Assembly (NCBI GenBank): GCA_035628645.1
Contig: DASPJL010000083.1
Coordinates: 1-9,936, forward strand
DNA: 9,936 bases
Reading direction: 5' to 3'
From: DASPJL01 sp035628645
Lineage (GTDB): Bacteria; Bacteroidota; Bacteroidia; Cytophagales; Cyclobacteriaceae
Shown: one piece after another, positions 1-7,210 of the stretch
Position numbering within the stretch: the stretch's first letter is position 1
Layout of the letters: each line of letters begins with the position of its first letter
Program-made: the position numbers and the translations under genes
Notes under the pieces: generated by a model
The model's database searches: none
Seen by the model: the letters and a program-made list of their open reading frames with translations, nothing else
Told to the model about the DNA's origin: nothing

Positions 1-3
1 GGC

Positions 4-34
4 TTTGTTCTAAAAGAACCTTGTGATAGTTTTA
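4..34 (+). promoter_or_regulatory. Candidate Bacteroidota-type promoter for the Bat-type cluster
   Basis: TTTG at 4-7 is followed after 19 bases by TAGTTTTA at 27-34. This resembles the Bacteroidota housekeeping consensus (TTTG, 19-21 bases, TAnnTTTG), with only the last base of the -7 box differing. It would give a leader of roughly 75 nt before the DUF58 start at 116. The match is short and the sequence is A+T-rich, so chance is a real alternative. The cluster could also be transcribed from a gene left of the window. Confidence 0.25.
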
Positions 35-115
35 CATCAGGTAAGATAAATAATTGTTATCTGCGTTAGAGAAAGGTCGTTAAAGAATATTTTTAAAAGA
101 TTTTATAAGCCCTCT

Positions 116-982
116 ATGAAGGAATTGCTCAAAAAACTTCATCGCTATGAAATAAAAATCAGGAAAATGGTCACTGCCCAGATGCAGGGAGATTTTCACT
201 CTGTCTTTAAAGGATCAGGTCTTGAGTTTAATGACGTGAGACCTTATCAATATGGTGATGACGTAAGGACAATTCATTGGAATGTATCCGCGAAGGGACA
301 TGGCACATTTGTAAAGACCTTCCGGGAAGAAAAAGAGCAGATCGTTTTTTTTGTGTTGGATGTGAGCGCCTCCCAGGATATAGGCGGTGAGAATCTCAAG
401 AAGCTTGACTTGACAAAGGAATTATGCGGGGTGCTTACGCTCAGTGCAATAAAAGAGCAAAGTAAAGTTGGAGTGGTTTGTTTTAGTGACCAAAAGGAAA
501 GTTATATCAAACCCGATAAAGGATTAAAGTACGCTTACAACATAATTTATAAGATCTATAACCTTGTTCCAAAGTCCAGGAAGACAAGCTTGAAAAATGC
601 TTTGAAGTTTGTATTGGGGGTGATAAAAAAGAGAAGCGTCATTATAGTCATCTCTGACTTTATAGATAAAGACTATCAATATTATTTGAAAGCCGTCGCC
701 AAAAAGCATGATTTGGTAGTCATTCACATCAATGATAAAAGAGAAAGAACATTGCCTTCTTTAGGTATTATTCCAATTTTTGACAAAGAAAAAAACAGGA
801 CCACGTGGATCAATACTTCTTTTGGAGATAAGGTAGATTCAATAAAAAATTTCTTTCAGTCCAATAAATCCGAACTCGAGTCAATATGCAAAAGGTATAA
901 AACAAACTATCTTTCGATAACTACAGGAACGGAGTACGTTGGAGACTTAATTAAACTTTTTAAAGTAAGAAACAAAAAGTAG
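116..982 (+). CDS. DUF58 domain protein (VWA-like, Bat-type cluster)
   Basis: A 288-residue soluble protein of the DUF58 family, the usual companion of MoxR ATPases and Bat von Willebrand A proteins. The family signature is visible at residues 34-72: GLEFNDVRPYQYGDD, then a RTIHWN/SAKGHGTFVKTFREE stretch. A VWA-like fold follows with MIDAS-type residues: DVSAS at 82-86 (DxSxS), T157 in KTSLKNAL, and D181 in the VIISDF-like strand at 176-182. There is no signal peptide or membrane segment, so it is probably cytoplasmic or peripheral to the membrane. The ATG at 116 lacks a Shine-Dalgarno, normal for this phylum, and places the signature at the usual distance from the N terminus. The next gene begins 4 nt after its stop, implying co-transcription. 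The family is linked to envelope stress or aerotolerance clusters; its biochemical role is not well established. Confidence 0.93.
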   Translation: MKELLKKLHRYEIKIRKMVTAQMQGDFHSVFKGSGLEFNDVRPYQYGDDVRTIHWNVSAKGHGTFVKTFREEKEQIVFFVLDVSASQDIGGENLKKLDLTKELCGVLTLSAIKEQSKVGVVCFSDQKESYIKPDKGLKYAYNIIYKIYNLVPKSRKTSLKNALKFVLGVIKKRSVIIVISDFIDKDYQYYLKAVAKKHDLVVIHINDKRERTLPSLGIIPIFDKEKNRTTWINTSFGDKVDSIKNFFQSNKSELESICKRYKTNYLSITTGTEYVGDLIKLFKVRNKK

Positions 983-986
983 ACAA

Positions 987-1883
987 GTGCTTAAAAAATT
1001 AATTTTATTAGCCTTATTCTTTTTACCGGTTGTTGTTGTGTTTTCGCAAGAAAAGCCCGCTGGGAAATTTCTTAAAGATAAAATCAAGGTTGGCGAGCCT
1101 GTGCAATATACCTTAAGTTATAAGCACCCTATTGGAGAAGATATTATTTTTCCTGATTCCACCTATCATTACACACCTTTTGAATTTATAGAAAAGCAAT
1201 ATTTTAAAACTGTCTCTGATAGTGTAAACAGTTATGATAGTGCCGTGTATACCCTTTCAACATTTGAACTTGACAGTATTCAGCACCTTGCTATTCCTGT
1301 GCTTTTGATTGAAAATGAAGATACCACTAAACTTTTTGCGCTTCCCGATTCCATTATTTTAATTCCTTCACTTACCGTTCTTCCGGATTCGATTAAATTA
1401 ATGGAAACCTCCAGTTATGTAAAAGTGGATAAAGCCTTTAATTACAGCTATTTTTTTCTTGCTATTTCTTTGTTCCTGCTGTTAGTAATTTTATTCATTT
1501 TAATTTTTGGGAAAAGGATATTAAAAAGTTTAAAAATCAGGAGGTTAAGGAAGAAATATTTCAAATTTCTCGTTTCTTTTAAGGAGATTAGCAATAGAGT
1601 AAAACCCGAAGATTTCGAAGAACCCCTGTTGGAACTGTATTCTCTTTGGAAAAAGTATCTTCAGCAAATTACTGATAAACCTTTTACAACCTACTCTTCC
1701 AAAGAGGTAATCAGGGTTTTGCAAAATAATAATTTGAAAGAAAGTTTGACAGAAATAGACCGAGGGATCTACGCGCATCGTTTTCCTGATAATATGAGCA
1801 AGAATTCAAAAGCTCTTCTTGATACCGCACAAAATTTTTATAACAACAAACTCCTGGAGGTAAAGAATGGATCAAAAAAGTGA
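987..1883 (+). CDS. BatD/DUF4381-like single-pass membrane protein of the Bat-type cluster
   Basis: A 298-residue protein starting at GTG 987, 4 nt after the DUF58 stop. The GTG is supported because it opens directly into a signal peptide (MLKKLILLALFFLPVVVVFS, residues 1-20). A periplasmic region of about 130 residues follows, with a beta-sandwich-like pattern (KVGEPVQYTLSYKHP) as in BatD-type proteins. It contains a small internal repeat, LPDSI at 119-123 and 132-136. One membrane segment lies at about 154-174, followed by a very basic stretch (KRILKSLKIRRLRKK) that marks the cytoplasmic side. The cytoplasmic tail (about 190-298) has a helical pattern with W221 and LTEIDRGIYAHRFP, typical of the C-terminal part of BatD/DUF4381-like proteins. 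At this length it is the short version found between DUF58 and BatA, not the long BatD. The last 17 nt overlap the next gene. CDS certain; family assignment moderate. Confidence 0.85.
   Translation: MLKKLILLALFFLPVVVVFSQEKPAGKFLKDKIKVGEPVQYTLSYKHPIGEDIIFPDSTYHYTPFEFIEKQYFKTVSDSVNSYDSAVYTLSTFELDSIQHLAIPVLLIENEDTTKLFALPDSIILIPSLTVLPDSIKLMETSSYVKVDKAFNYSYFFLAISLFLLLVILFILIFGKRILKSLKIRRLRKKYFKFLVSFKEISNRVKPEDFEEPLLELYSLWKKYLQQITDKPFTTYSSKEVIRVLQNNNLKESLTEIDRGIYAHRFPDNMSKNSKALLDTAQNFYNNKLLEVKNGSKK
1856..1861 (+). promoter_or_regulatory. Strong Shine-Dalgarno (GGAGGT) for the overlapping BatA start
   Basis: GGAGGT at 1856-1861 lies 5 nt before the ATG at 1867, close to ideal spacing. It sits inside the coding sequence of the preceding gene, in codons for Leu-Glu-Val. 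I see no comparable purine box before the starts at 116, 987, 2984, 4925 or on the minus strand at 4741. This start lies within the upstream gene, so the site supports ATG 1867 and suggests independent or re-initiating translation there. Confidence 0.6.
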
Positions 1884-2922
1884 GGATTTGTTTTCATGGT
1901 TTTCTTTTGAATGGTTTACTCCATCCGTTCTAAGAAATTTCAATTGGGGAAACCCTCAATTCCTATATGTATTGTTGCTGATCCCGGTAATCTTTTTGAT
2001 AAGGTGGCTGTTGCTGTACAGATCCAAAACACGGATTGGCCTATCGGTTCCTGAAGAGGTATTAAGAAAAGATTTTACCACCATTTTAAGATTAATTCCT
2101 CCTTTATTGTTTTTTATTTCATTGTGCCTTTTGGTGGTTGCTTTGGCCAGGCCACAAAAAACAACGGAAAGGGTGGAGCAGATCACCAAGGGCATTGACA
2201 TAATGATTGTTCTTGATATTTCTAAATCTATGGAAATGCAGGATTTGAAACCCAACAGATTGGAAGCGGCAAAGAAAACAGCAAAGGAATTCATTTTGGG
2301 CAGGCATCAGGATAGGATTGGCATTGTTGTTTTTAGCGGCGAGGCTTTTTCCCTGTCACCTTTGACAACAGACTATGATTTGCTTACTACCTATGTAAAT
2401 GAAATAAAGTTTAATCTGATAGAACAAGGCGGCACAGCCATAGGAAGTGCACTTGCTGTAGGAATTAACAGATTAAAAGAGTCGAGGGCTGATTCCAAAG
2501 TGATTATATTGCTTAGTGACGGAGACAACAACGCGGGAAATATTGATCCGATAACTGCTGCAAATCTTGCCAGCGCTTATGGAATAAAGATTTATACCAT
2601 ACTTGTCGGACTTGAGAACGGTTCTATTCCCATAGGTACAGATATTTTTGGGAATGTTCAATATCTCGATATAGATGTTGATCCAAAAACATTGAGGCAA
2701 ATTTCTGAAATAGGCAACGGAAGATTTTACAAGGCAGGAAACAATAGGGCTTTGAAAGAGATATTTTCTACCATCGATAAGCTGGAGAAATCAGAGATTA
2801 AAATTAACAGGTATAAAAACATCAAGGACTTCTATGATATTTATTTGAAATGGAGCCTTCTCTTCTTTATGTTATGGTTTATTTCAAAAAATACTTTTTT
2901 AAATAACTATCTCCAGGATTAA
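1867..2922 (+). CDS. batA: BatA-like von Willebrand factor A membrane protein
   Basis: A 351-residue inner-membrane protein with the BatA layout. Two membrane segments lie near residues 31-50 and 75-95, then a VWA domain from about 110 to 305, and a C-terminal membrane segment near 324-340. The VWA MIDAS is intact: DISKS at 117-121 (DxSxS), T190 in GGTAIG, and D218 in LLSDGDNNAG. ALARPQKTT before the domain is typical of Bat proteins. The VWA domain should bind a divalent metal and a protein partner in the periplasm or at the membrane. The gene overlaps the preceding one by 17 nt and has its own GGAGGT site, so the three genes probably form one operon. BatB is a close paralogue; the first position in the cluster after DUF58 and the small BatD-like gene favours BatA. 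No second VWA gene follows. Confidence 0.92.
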   Translation: MDQKSEDLFSWFSFEWFTPSVLRNFNWGNPQFLYVLLLIPVIFLIRWLLLYRSKTRIGLSVPEEVLRKDFTTILRLIPPLLFFISLCLLVVALARPQKTTERVEQITKGIDIMIVLDISKSMEMQDLKPNRLEAAKKTAKEFILGRHQDRIGIVVFSGEAFSLSPLTTDYDLLTTYVNEIKFNLIEQGGTAIGSALAVGINRLKESRADSKVIILLSDGDNNAGNIDPITAANLASAYGIKIYTILVGLENGSIPIGTDIFGNVQYLDIDVDPKTLRQISEIGNGRFYKAGNNRALKEIFSTIDKLEKSEIKINRYKNIKDFYDIYLKWSLLFFMLWFISKNTFLNNYLQD

Positions 2923-2933
2923 TTAAATCGTTG

Positions 2934-2975
2934 AACTACTTTAACTCATTTTTACAAAGTAGTACTGCTTTTTTT
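2934..2975 (+). terminator. Possible intrinsic terminator after batA
   Basis: ACTACTTT (2935-2942) and AAAGTAGT (2956-2963) form a perfect 8-bp inverted repeat with a 13-nt loop. Five bases later comes a run of seven T (2969-2975). The stem has only 2 G-C pairs, so it is weak, and the T-run is not directly adjacent. It sits 12 nt past the batA stop and 8 nt before the next start, so it could end the Bat transcript or attenuate read-through into the small secreted protein. Confidence 0.35.
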
Positions 2976-2983
2976 AAGAAATT

Positions 2984-3469
2984 ATGATAAGGTTCTTTGC
3001 TATAACTTTTTTAGTTATTCTTTCAATTTGTTTTACCTCCTCCGCTCAGGCCGACTATAAAACCGGCATAGGCTTGCGGGCAGGTTGGCCCACAGCGCTT
3101 TCCGTCAAGCAATTTATAGGTGGAGGTTCATGGGCTTTGGAAGGATTAGTTACCGGAAGACATCGGGGAATAGGCGCTGCTTTGCTATTGGAGAAACATA
3201 AAATTGCATTCTCAACAGAAAGGTTTATATGGTTTTATGGTGGGGGGCTTCATGGCGCCTTTTATAGTGGTCAATATTACAGGGGACGTCATCGGGATTT
3301 ATATAAAAAGGATGGGTTTTCCTACGGTATCGACGGAATTCTCGGTTTGGAATATTTTATTTCCGACATACCTTTTACCATAGGAATTGACATTAAACCT
3401 GCCGTTGAAATTAACTACGGACCTTATTTTGATCTGGGAAGTGCAATTACTGTAAGGTATGTTTTTTAA
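2984..3469 (+). CDS. Small secreted protein, probable outer-membrane beta-barrel
   Basis: A 161-residue protein with a clear Sec signal peptide at residues 1-23 (MIRFFAITFLVILSICFTSS, then AQA). The mature part of about 138 residues is rich in Gly and aromatics with alternating hydrophobic residues. Examples are GIGLRAGWPTALSVKQFI, the GAALLLEKHKIAF segment, WFYGGGLHGAFYSGQYY, and SYGIDGILGLEYF. The chain ends in RYVF, and a C-terminal aromatic is the usual signal for Bam-dependent insertion of barrels. Similar short proteins of unknown function are common in Bacteroidota. The ATG at 2984 is the only start that gives a full signal peptide. It follows batA by 61 bp across a terminator-like hairpin, so co-transcription is uncertain. 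Specific function unknown. Confidence 0.85.
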   Translation: MIRFFAITFLVILSICFTSSAQADYKTGIGLRAGWPTALSVKQFIGGGSWALEGLVTGRHRGIGAALLLEKHKIAFSTERFIWFYGGGLHGAFYSGQYYRGRHRDLYKKDGFSYGIDGILGLEYFISDIPFTIGIDIKPAVEINYGPYFDLGSAITVRYVF

Positions 3470-3472
3470 TGA

Positions 3473-3504
3473 ATTACATTATCACATCATCAAATCATCA
3501 CATT
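3473..3504. repeat. Short 8-bp-period tandem repeat in the convergent gap
   Basis: Four degenerate 8-mers stand in a row: ATTACATT (3473-3480), ATCACATC (3481-3488), ATCAAATC (3489-3496) and ATCACATT (3497-3504). They fill almost the whole 33-bp gap between the converging secreted-protein and M48 genes. The last unit contributes two bases of the M48 stop codon (3503-3505 on the minus strand). No hairpin terminator is evident in this gap. Confidence 0.6.
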
Positions 3505-4741
3505 AATTAATTTTCTCAATCGCTCTTAATCTCTGCAACAATGGCGGATGTGAATAGTGGAAGAAAACGTAAGCTTTATGAGGAGTGAGATTGCTCAGAT
3601 TATTGACGGACAATTTTTTTAACGCCTCTATTAATGGAGAACCACCAAAAGTGGTGGTTGCATATTCATCCGCTTCAAATTCATTTTTCCTGGAAATTGT
3701 ATTCATTACCAGGCCGGAAATTTTAGAAATCGGGGCATAAAGAATTGTGAAAGCGATCAGATTTAAATGAATACCTGTTTCATTTGCGCCTAAGGCAATG
3801 GATAGGTTTTCATTCAAGATTATAAAAGACATGATAAACAGCATCAGCCCGATTTGTAATACTGAAAGCACAAGACTTGTGATGATGTGTTTTTTCTTGA
3901 AATGACCAACTTCGTGTGCAAGTACGGCTACCAGTTCATCTTCAGTATGATTTTGAATGAGGGTGTCGTACAATACAATTTTTTTCTTTTTACCAATTCC
4001 GGAAAAAAATGCATTTGCTTTATTTGATCGTTTTGATCCATCAATAACATAAATATTATCGAGCGGGAAGGAAACTGTGGCGGCATATTTTTGTATAGCC
4101 TGCTTTAAACTTCCGTCTTCCAGCGGTACAAGCTTATTGAAAAGCGGGAGTATTAAGGAAGTGTAAAACATATTAATGCCTAAGATTACAATCGAGATAA
4201 CAATCCAGAAGTAAATCCAGAAGTTTTCACCCAAAGTTTGAATCAAGAAGATCAGTAACCACAAAATAGGAGCGCCAAACAAAGCAGCTAATAGATATCC
4301 CTTGATTTTGTCAGCAAAAAAGGTTGTGATTGTAGTTTTATTAAACCCGAATTTTTCCTCAATAACAAAGGTATCATAAAGCTGAAAAGGAAGCGTGAGT
4401 AAGTCAGAAGCAATAAATATTAATCCGAAAAAAGCCAGCGCCAGCAAGATTTCATTATCAATAAATGTTCTTAACCAAATATCCAGATAACCAAAACCTC
4501 CAAAACTTAACATGGCTATTGTCAGGAAAAAGGAAAAGCCTGAAGTGATGAAAGAGAAACTGGTTTGGGCAGCTTGGTATGATAATGATTTTAAGTACTT
4601 ATCCTCATCATAGATATCCTTGAGTTCTGAGGGAAGAATGCGGGATTGATTTTTTATATTCAAATAATCAAGCGTTCTTTCCAAAATAAATTCTACCGCT
4701 ACAATTATTAAGATGGCAATTAAAAGATAATCCGAGGTCAT
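3503..4741 (-). CDS. M48 family zinc metalloprotease, Ste24/CAAX-protease type
   Basis: A 412-residue integral-membrane peptidase with full Ste24 architecture. The N-terminal M48_N region carries several membrane segments (about 3-20, 60-85, 97-120, 147-168, 174-200). The catalytic domain follows: KRSNKANAFFSGIGKKKKIV at 237-256, the zinc site HEVGH at 276-280, two hydrophobic segments after it, and the third ligand E354 in RKNEFEADEYA (351-361). The terminal SHPPLLQRLRAI at 397-408 is also typical. All metal ligands and the catalytic E277 are present, so it should be active. Bacterial homologues are thought to act in membrane-protein quality control; bacteria lack prenylated CAAX substrates in general, so the CAAX name is by homology. 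It is transcribed alone and convergent with the secreted-protein gene. The start at 4741 gives the expected first membrane helix. Confidence 0.95.
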   Translation of the reverse strand: MTSDYLLIAILIIVAVEFILERTLDYLNIKNQSRILPSELKDIYDEDKYLKSLSYQAAQTSFSFITSGFSFFLTIAMLSFGGFGYLDIWLRTFIDNEILLALAFFGLIFIASDLLTLPFQLYDTFVIEEKFGFNKTTITTFFADKIKGYLLAALFGAPILWLLIFLIQTLGENFWIYFWIVISIVILGINMFYTSLILPLFNKLVPLEDGSLKQAIQKYAATVSFPLDNIYVIDGSKRSNKANAFFSGIGKKKKIVLYDTLIQNHTEDELVAVLAHEVGHFKKKHIITSLVLSVLQIGLMLFIMSFIILNENLSIALGANETGIHLNLIAFTILYAPISKISGLVMNTISRKNEFEADEYATTTFGGSPLIEALKKLSVNNLSNLTPHKAYVFFHYSHPPLLQRLRAIEKIN

Positions 4742-4924
4742 AGTGTTTATTCTAATTTTTATATAAAGAAGGGAGTAAAAGTCTTATTCTTATTTTAAAA
4801 CAACATGTATTAAATATTGATTCTTTAGCATTCCCATTGACTGAAACAATTGCTATTTTTCTAAAAAATCAAAACCTGTCAAAAAACTTTAAAGCTATAT
4901 GATTTGATTCTTCTAAATTAAGAT
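4742..4924. promoter_or_regulatory. Divergent intergenic region between the M48 and patatin genes
   Basis: 183 bp, strongly A+T-rich, separating two divergent starts, so promoters for both genes are expected here. The best -7-like match for the rightward gene is TATTTTTC at 4854-4861, but I see no TTTG at the correct distance upstream. On the minus strand TAGCTTTA (complement of about 4890-4897) is similar but also lacks a partner. No RNA gene, riboswitch or strong inverted repeat is apparent. The regulatory role is inferred from gene orientation only. Confidence 0.4.
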
Positions 4925-7210
4925 ATGCTGTCGCAAATATATTATTCTTTTCCAATTCAATTACTGATCCTTAACATTAAGAAAAACCACTTTCTTTTAT
5001 TGTATTGGGTTATTCTTTTTTGCTTTGTTTCAGGATTTATTGGAAGATCGCTGGGCATTCATTACTTATTCCTTGATCCGGAGTATTTGCACAAAGTATC
5101 CTTCTGGAGTTTTTTTATCATTGGTGCAGCAGTTGGCGGGTTTACAATGGCTTATAACATTACAGGATTTATTCTTGATAGCTATAGGTTCAGCTTTTTG
5201 AGCAGGGTAAATCGTCCGCTTACAAAATTCAGTATTAATAATGCCATTATTCCACTTACATTTATAATATTTTACATCATCTATTTTGTCAGATTTCAAC
5301 TAACCTATGAGTACAATACAGTACCTTTTGTTTTTCTAAAAATGGTTGGATTTCTGGCTGGGGTAAGCGGCGTAATCTTTTTATTTTACCTGTACTTCAG
5401 GATTACCAATAAAGATGTTTTTTATGTATGGGCGCGTGATGTAGACAAAAAGTTAAGGACTACCCAAATGAACAGGGTAAATGTAATGATTAAGTTAAAT
5501 ACTGTCAGAAGCTCAGCAATAAGGATTGATAGCTACATTAACTCCGACCTCAAAATAAAACGCATTGACAATTTTCTTAGCTACGATAAAGAGAAAATTA
5601 CCAGAGTGTTTGACTATTACCAGTTGAATGCAGTAATTATTGAAGTATTGATCCTGGTTTCGATTTTAATATTCGGCTTCTTCAGGGAAGTGCAGATTTT
5701 CCAGATTCCGGCCGCAGCAAGTGCAATTCTGGTTATGAATATTTTCATTATGGTAACAGGTGCCCTTACCCATTGGTTTAGGAAATGGTCCATTACCATA
5801 GTGATACTGGTCTTTTTTATCTTTAATAATCTGGTAAAATATGAATGGATAAGCTCAAGAAATGAAGCCTATGGGGTTAATTATGATACCATAAAGACGG
5901 AGTTTTCCTTGAAGAAAATTAATGAGCTCTCTAACCAGAAGTTTTACGAGGCCGATAAAAAATCTACCCTGAAAATTTTAGAAAACTGGAGGAGAAAATT
6001 TCCGGAAGGCAAAAAACCAAAAATGATCCTTTTGTGTGTTAGCGGAGGAGGGCAGCGGGCGGCTTTATGGACGATGAACACCATGCAAAAAGTAGATAAG
6101 AAATTGGATGGTCAATTGTTTAAAAATACAGTATTGATCACAGGTGCTTCAGGTGGTTTGGTTGGTGCGAGCTATTTTCGGGAGTTATACTTGAGAAGCC
6201 TAAACTCAGATTCCATAGATATTTATGATGAAAAATATCTTGACGACATTTCCAAGGATATTCTTAATCCGGTGGTACTCAGTATGGCGATAAGCAATCC
6301 GGTTATGAGTTTTCAAAAGTTTGAATACCAGGGTTTTGAATACCAAAAGGATCGGGGATATGCTTTTGAACTTCAATTGAATAAGAATACCAATCATTTC
6401 CTGGAGAAACCCCTCTCAGCTTATAAGGAACCTGAACAGAAAGCCCTTATTCCGATGATGATGCTCTCTCCAACCATTATCAATGATGGCAGAAGACTGT
6501 ATATTTCGCCGCAAAAGGTCTCTTACATGAATACCGCTCCTCACAAAAATGAATTATTGGTTGAGCAAAAAATTAAGGGAATAGAATTCAGCAGGTTTTT
6601 TAAAGATCAGAATGGAGAAAACATCAGGTTTACCAGCGCGCTTAGAATGAGCGCTACCTTTCCATACGTTACCCCCAATATTCTTCTTCCAAGCTCCCCG
6701 GAAATGGAAATAATGGATGCGGGCCTGGCCGATAATTTTGGTGTAATCGATGCAGTTAAATTTATGTATGTGTTTCAGGAGTGGATCAAAAGAAATACAA
6801 GCGGAGTAATACTGGTAATGATCAGGGATACAGAAATAAACAAGGAAATATCCAGAAATGAAAAGCGCTCTTTTGTTCAAGAGTTCATTTCTCCTATTGG
6901 AGGGCTTTATAAAAACTGGGACAATATACAAGATATAAACAACGACAACTTGATAGGCTATGCCCATGCCTGGCTGGGAAACGTAAAGCAAGTTGATTTT
7001 GAATATACCGTGGAAACCGAAAGACTTAAAATTCCCGGTGATCCTCAATCCGATACGCTTAAGACCAATGGATCGGAAAGCAAGGCTTCCTTAAGCTGGC
7101 GATTAACAACCAGAGAAAAGGAAAGTATAAAAAGTAGTATAAATTCGCACCATAATAAAGAAGCGCTTAATAAACTTAAATTTTTATTGAATAGTAGGAT
7201 TGGAAAGTAA
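4925..7210 (+). CDS. Membrane-anchored patatin-like phospholipase
   Basis: A 761-residue protein: an N-terminal membrane half and a C-terminal patatin lipase domain. Hydrophobic segments lie near 22-42, 57-80, 105-125, 135-158, 234-253, 258-280 and 286-305, with a basic loop at 159-233. The lipase domain begins near 363. It has the oxyanion-hole glycines in SGGGQRAA (373-380), the nucleophile elbow GASGG with S409 (407-411), a RMSATFPYVTP block (574-584), and the catalytic aspartate D598 in MDAGLADN. The Ser-Asp dyad is therefore intact, and an acyl-hydrolase (phospholipase A or lipase) activity is expected. Basic residues mark the N terminus and the 2-3, 4-5 and 6-7 loops as cytoplasmic, which puts the lipase domain in the periplasm if there are seven segments. 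A short repeat, FEYQGFEYQ, lies at 466-474. The last 11 nt overlap the next gene. Substrate unknown. Confidence 0.92.
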   Translation: MLSQIYYSFPIQLLILNIKKNHFLLLYWVILFCFVSGFIGRSLGIHYLFLDPEYLHKVSFWSFFIIGAAVGGFTMAYNITGFILDSYRFSFLSRVNRPLTKFSINNAIIPLTFIIFYIIYFVRFQLTYEYNTVPFVFLKMVGFLAGVSGVIFLFYLYFRITNKDVFYVWARDVDKKLRTTQMNRVNVMIKLNTVRSSAIRIDSYINSDLKIKRIDNFLSYDKEKITRVFDYYQLNAVIIEVLILVSILIFGFFREVQIFQIPAAASAILVMNIFIMVTGALTHWFRKWSITIVILVFFIFNNLVKYEWISSRNEAYGVNYDTIKTEFSLKKINELSNQKFYEADKKSTLKILENWRRKFPEGKKPKMILLCVSGGGQRAALWTMNTMQKVDKKLDGQLFKNTVLITGASGGLVGASYFRELYLRSLNSDSIDIYDEKYLDDISKDILNPVVLSMAISNPVMSFQKFEYQGFEYQKDRGYAFELQLNKNTNHFLEKPLSAYKEPEQKALIPMMMLSPTIINDGRRLYISPQKVSYMNTAPHKNELLVEQKIKGIEFSRFFKDQNGENIRFTSALRMSATFPYVTPNILLPSSPEMEIMDAGLADNFGVIDAVKFMYVFQEWIKRNTSGVILVMIRDTEINKEISRNEKRSFVQEFISPIGGLYKNWDNIQDINNDNLIGYAHAWLGNVKQVDFEYTVETERLKIPGDPQSDTLKTNGSESKASLSWRLTTREKESIKSSINSHHNKEALNKLKFLLNSRIGK

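Noticed and set aside
1..69. Open frame entering from the left edge and ending in TAG at 67-69, as a possible C terminus of an upstream gene such as moxR
   Set aside because: The 22 residues show no resemblance to a MoxR C terminus, and the stretch is too short to support a gene. It also contains the candidate promoter.
1956..2294. 112-codon minus-strand reading frame opposite batA
   Set aside because: It is antisense to the conserved VWA domain and lacks any recognisable motif.
3503..4741. M48 gene as a true CAAX prenyl protease
   Set aside because: The motifs fit Ste24, but no prenyltransferase or CAAX substrate is visible in the window, and bacterial members are more safely described as membrane-protein quality-control proteases.
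4742..4924. A specific promoter pair or small RNA in the divergent spacer
   Set aside because: Only isolated -7-like matches were found, without partner elements at the proper spacing, and no convincing hairpin with a T-tract.
6554..7048. 164-codon minus-strand reading frame
   Set aside because: It lies opposite the conserved part of the patatin domain (including Asp598), has no recognisable domain, and is best explained as a shadow of the plus-strand gene.
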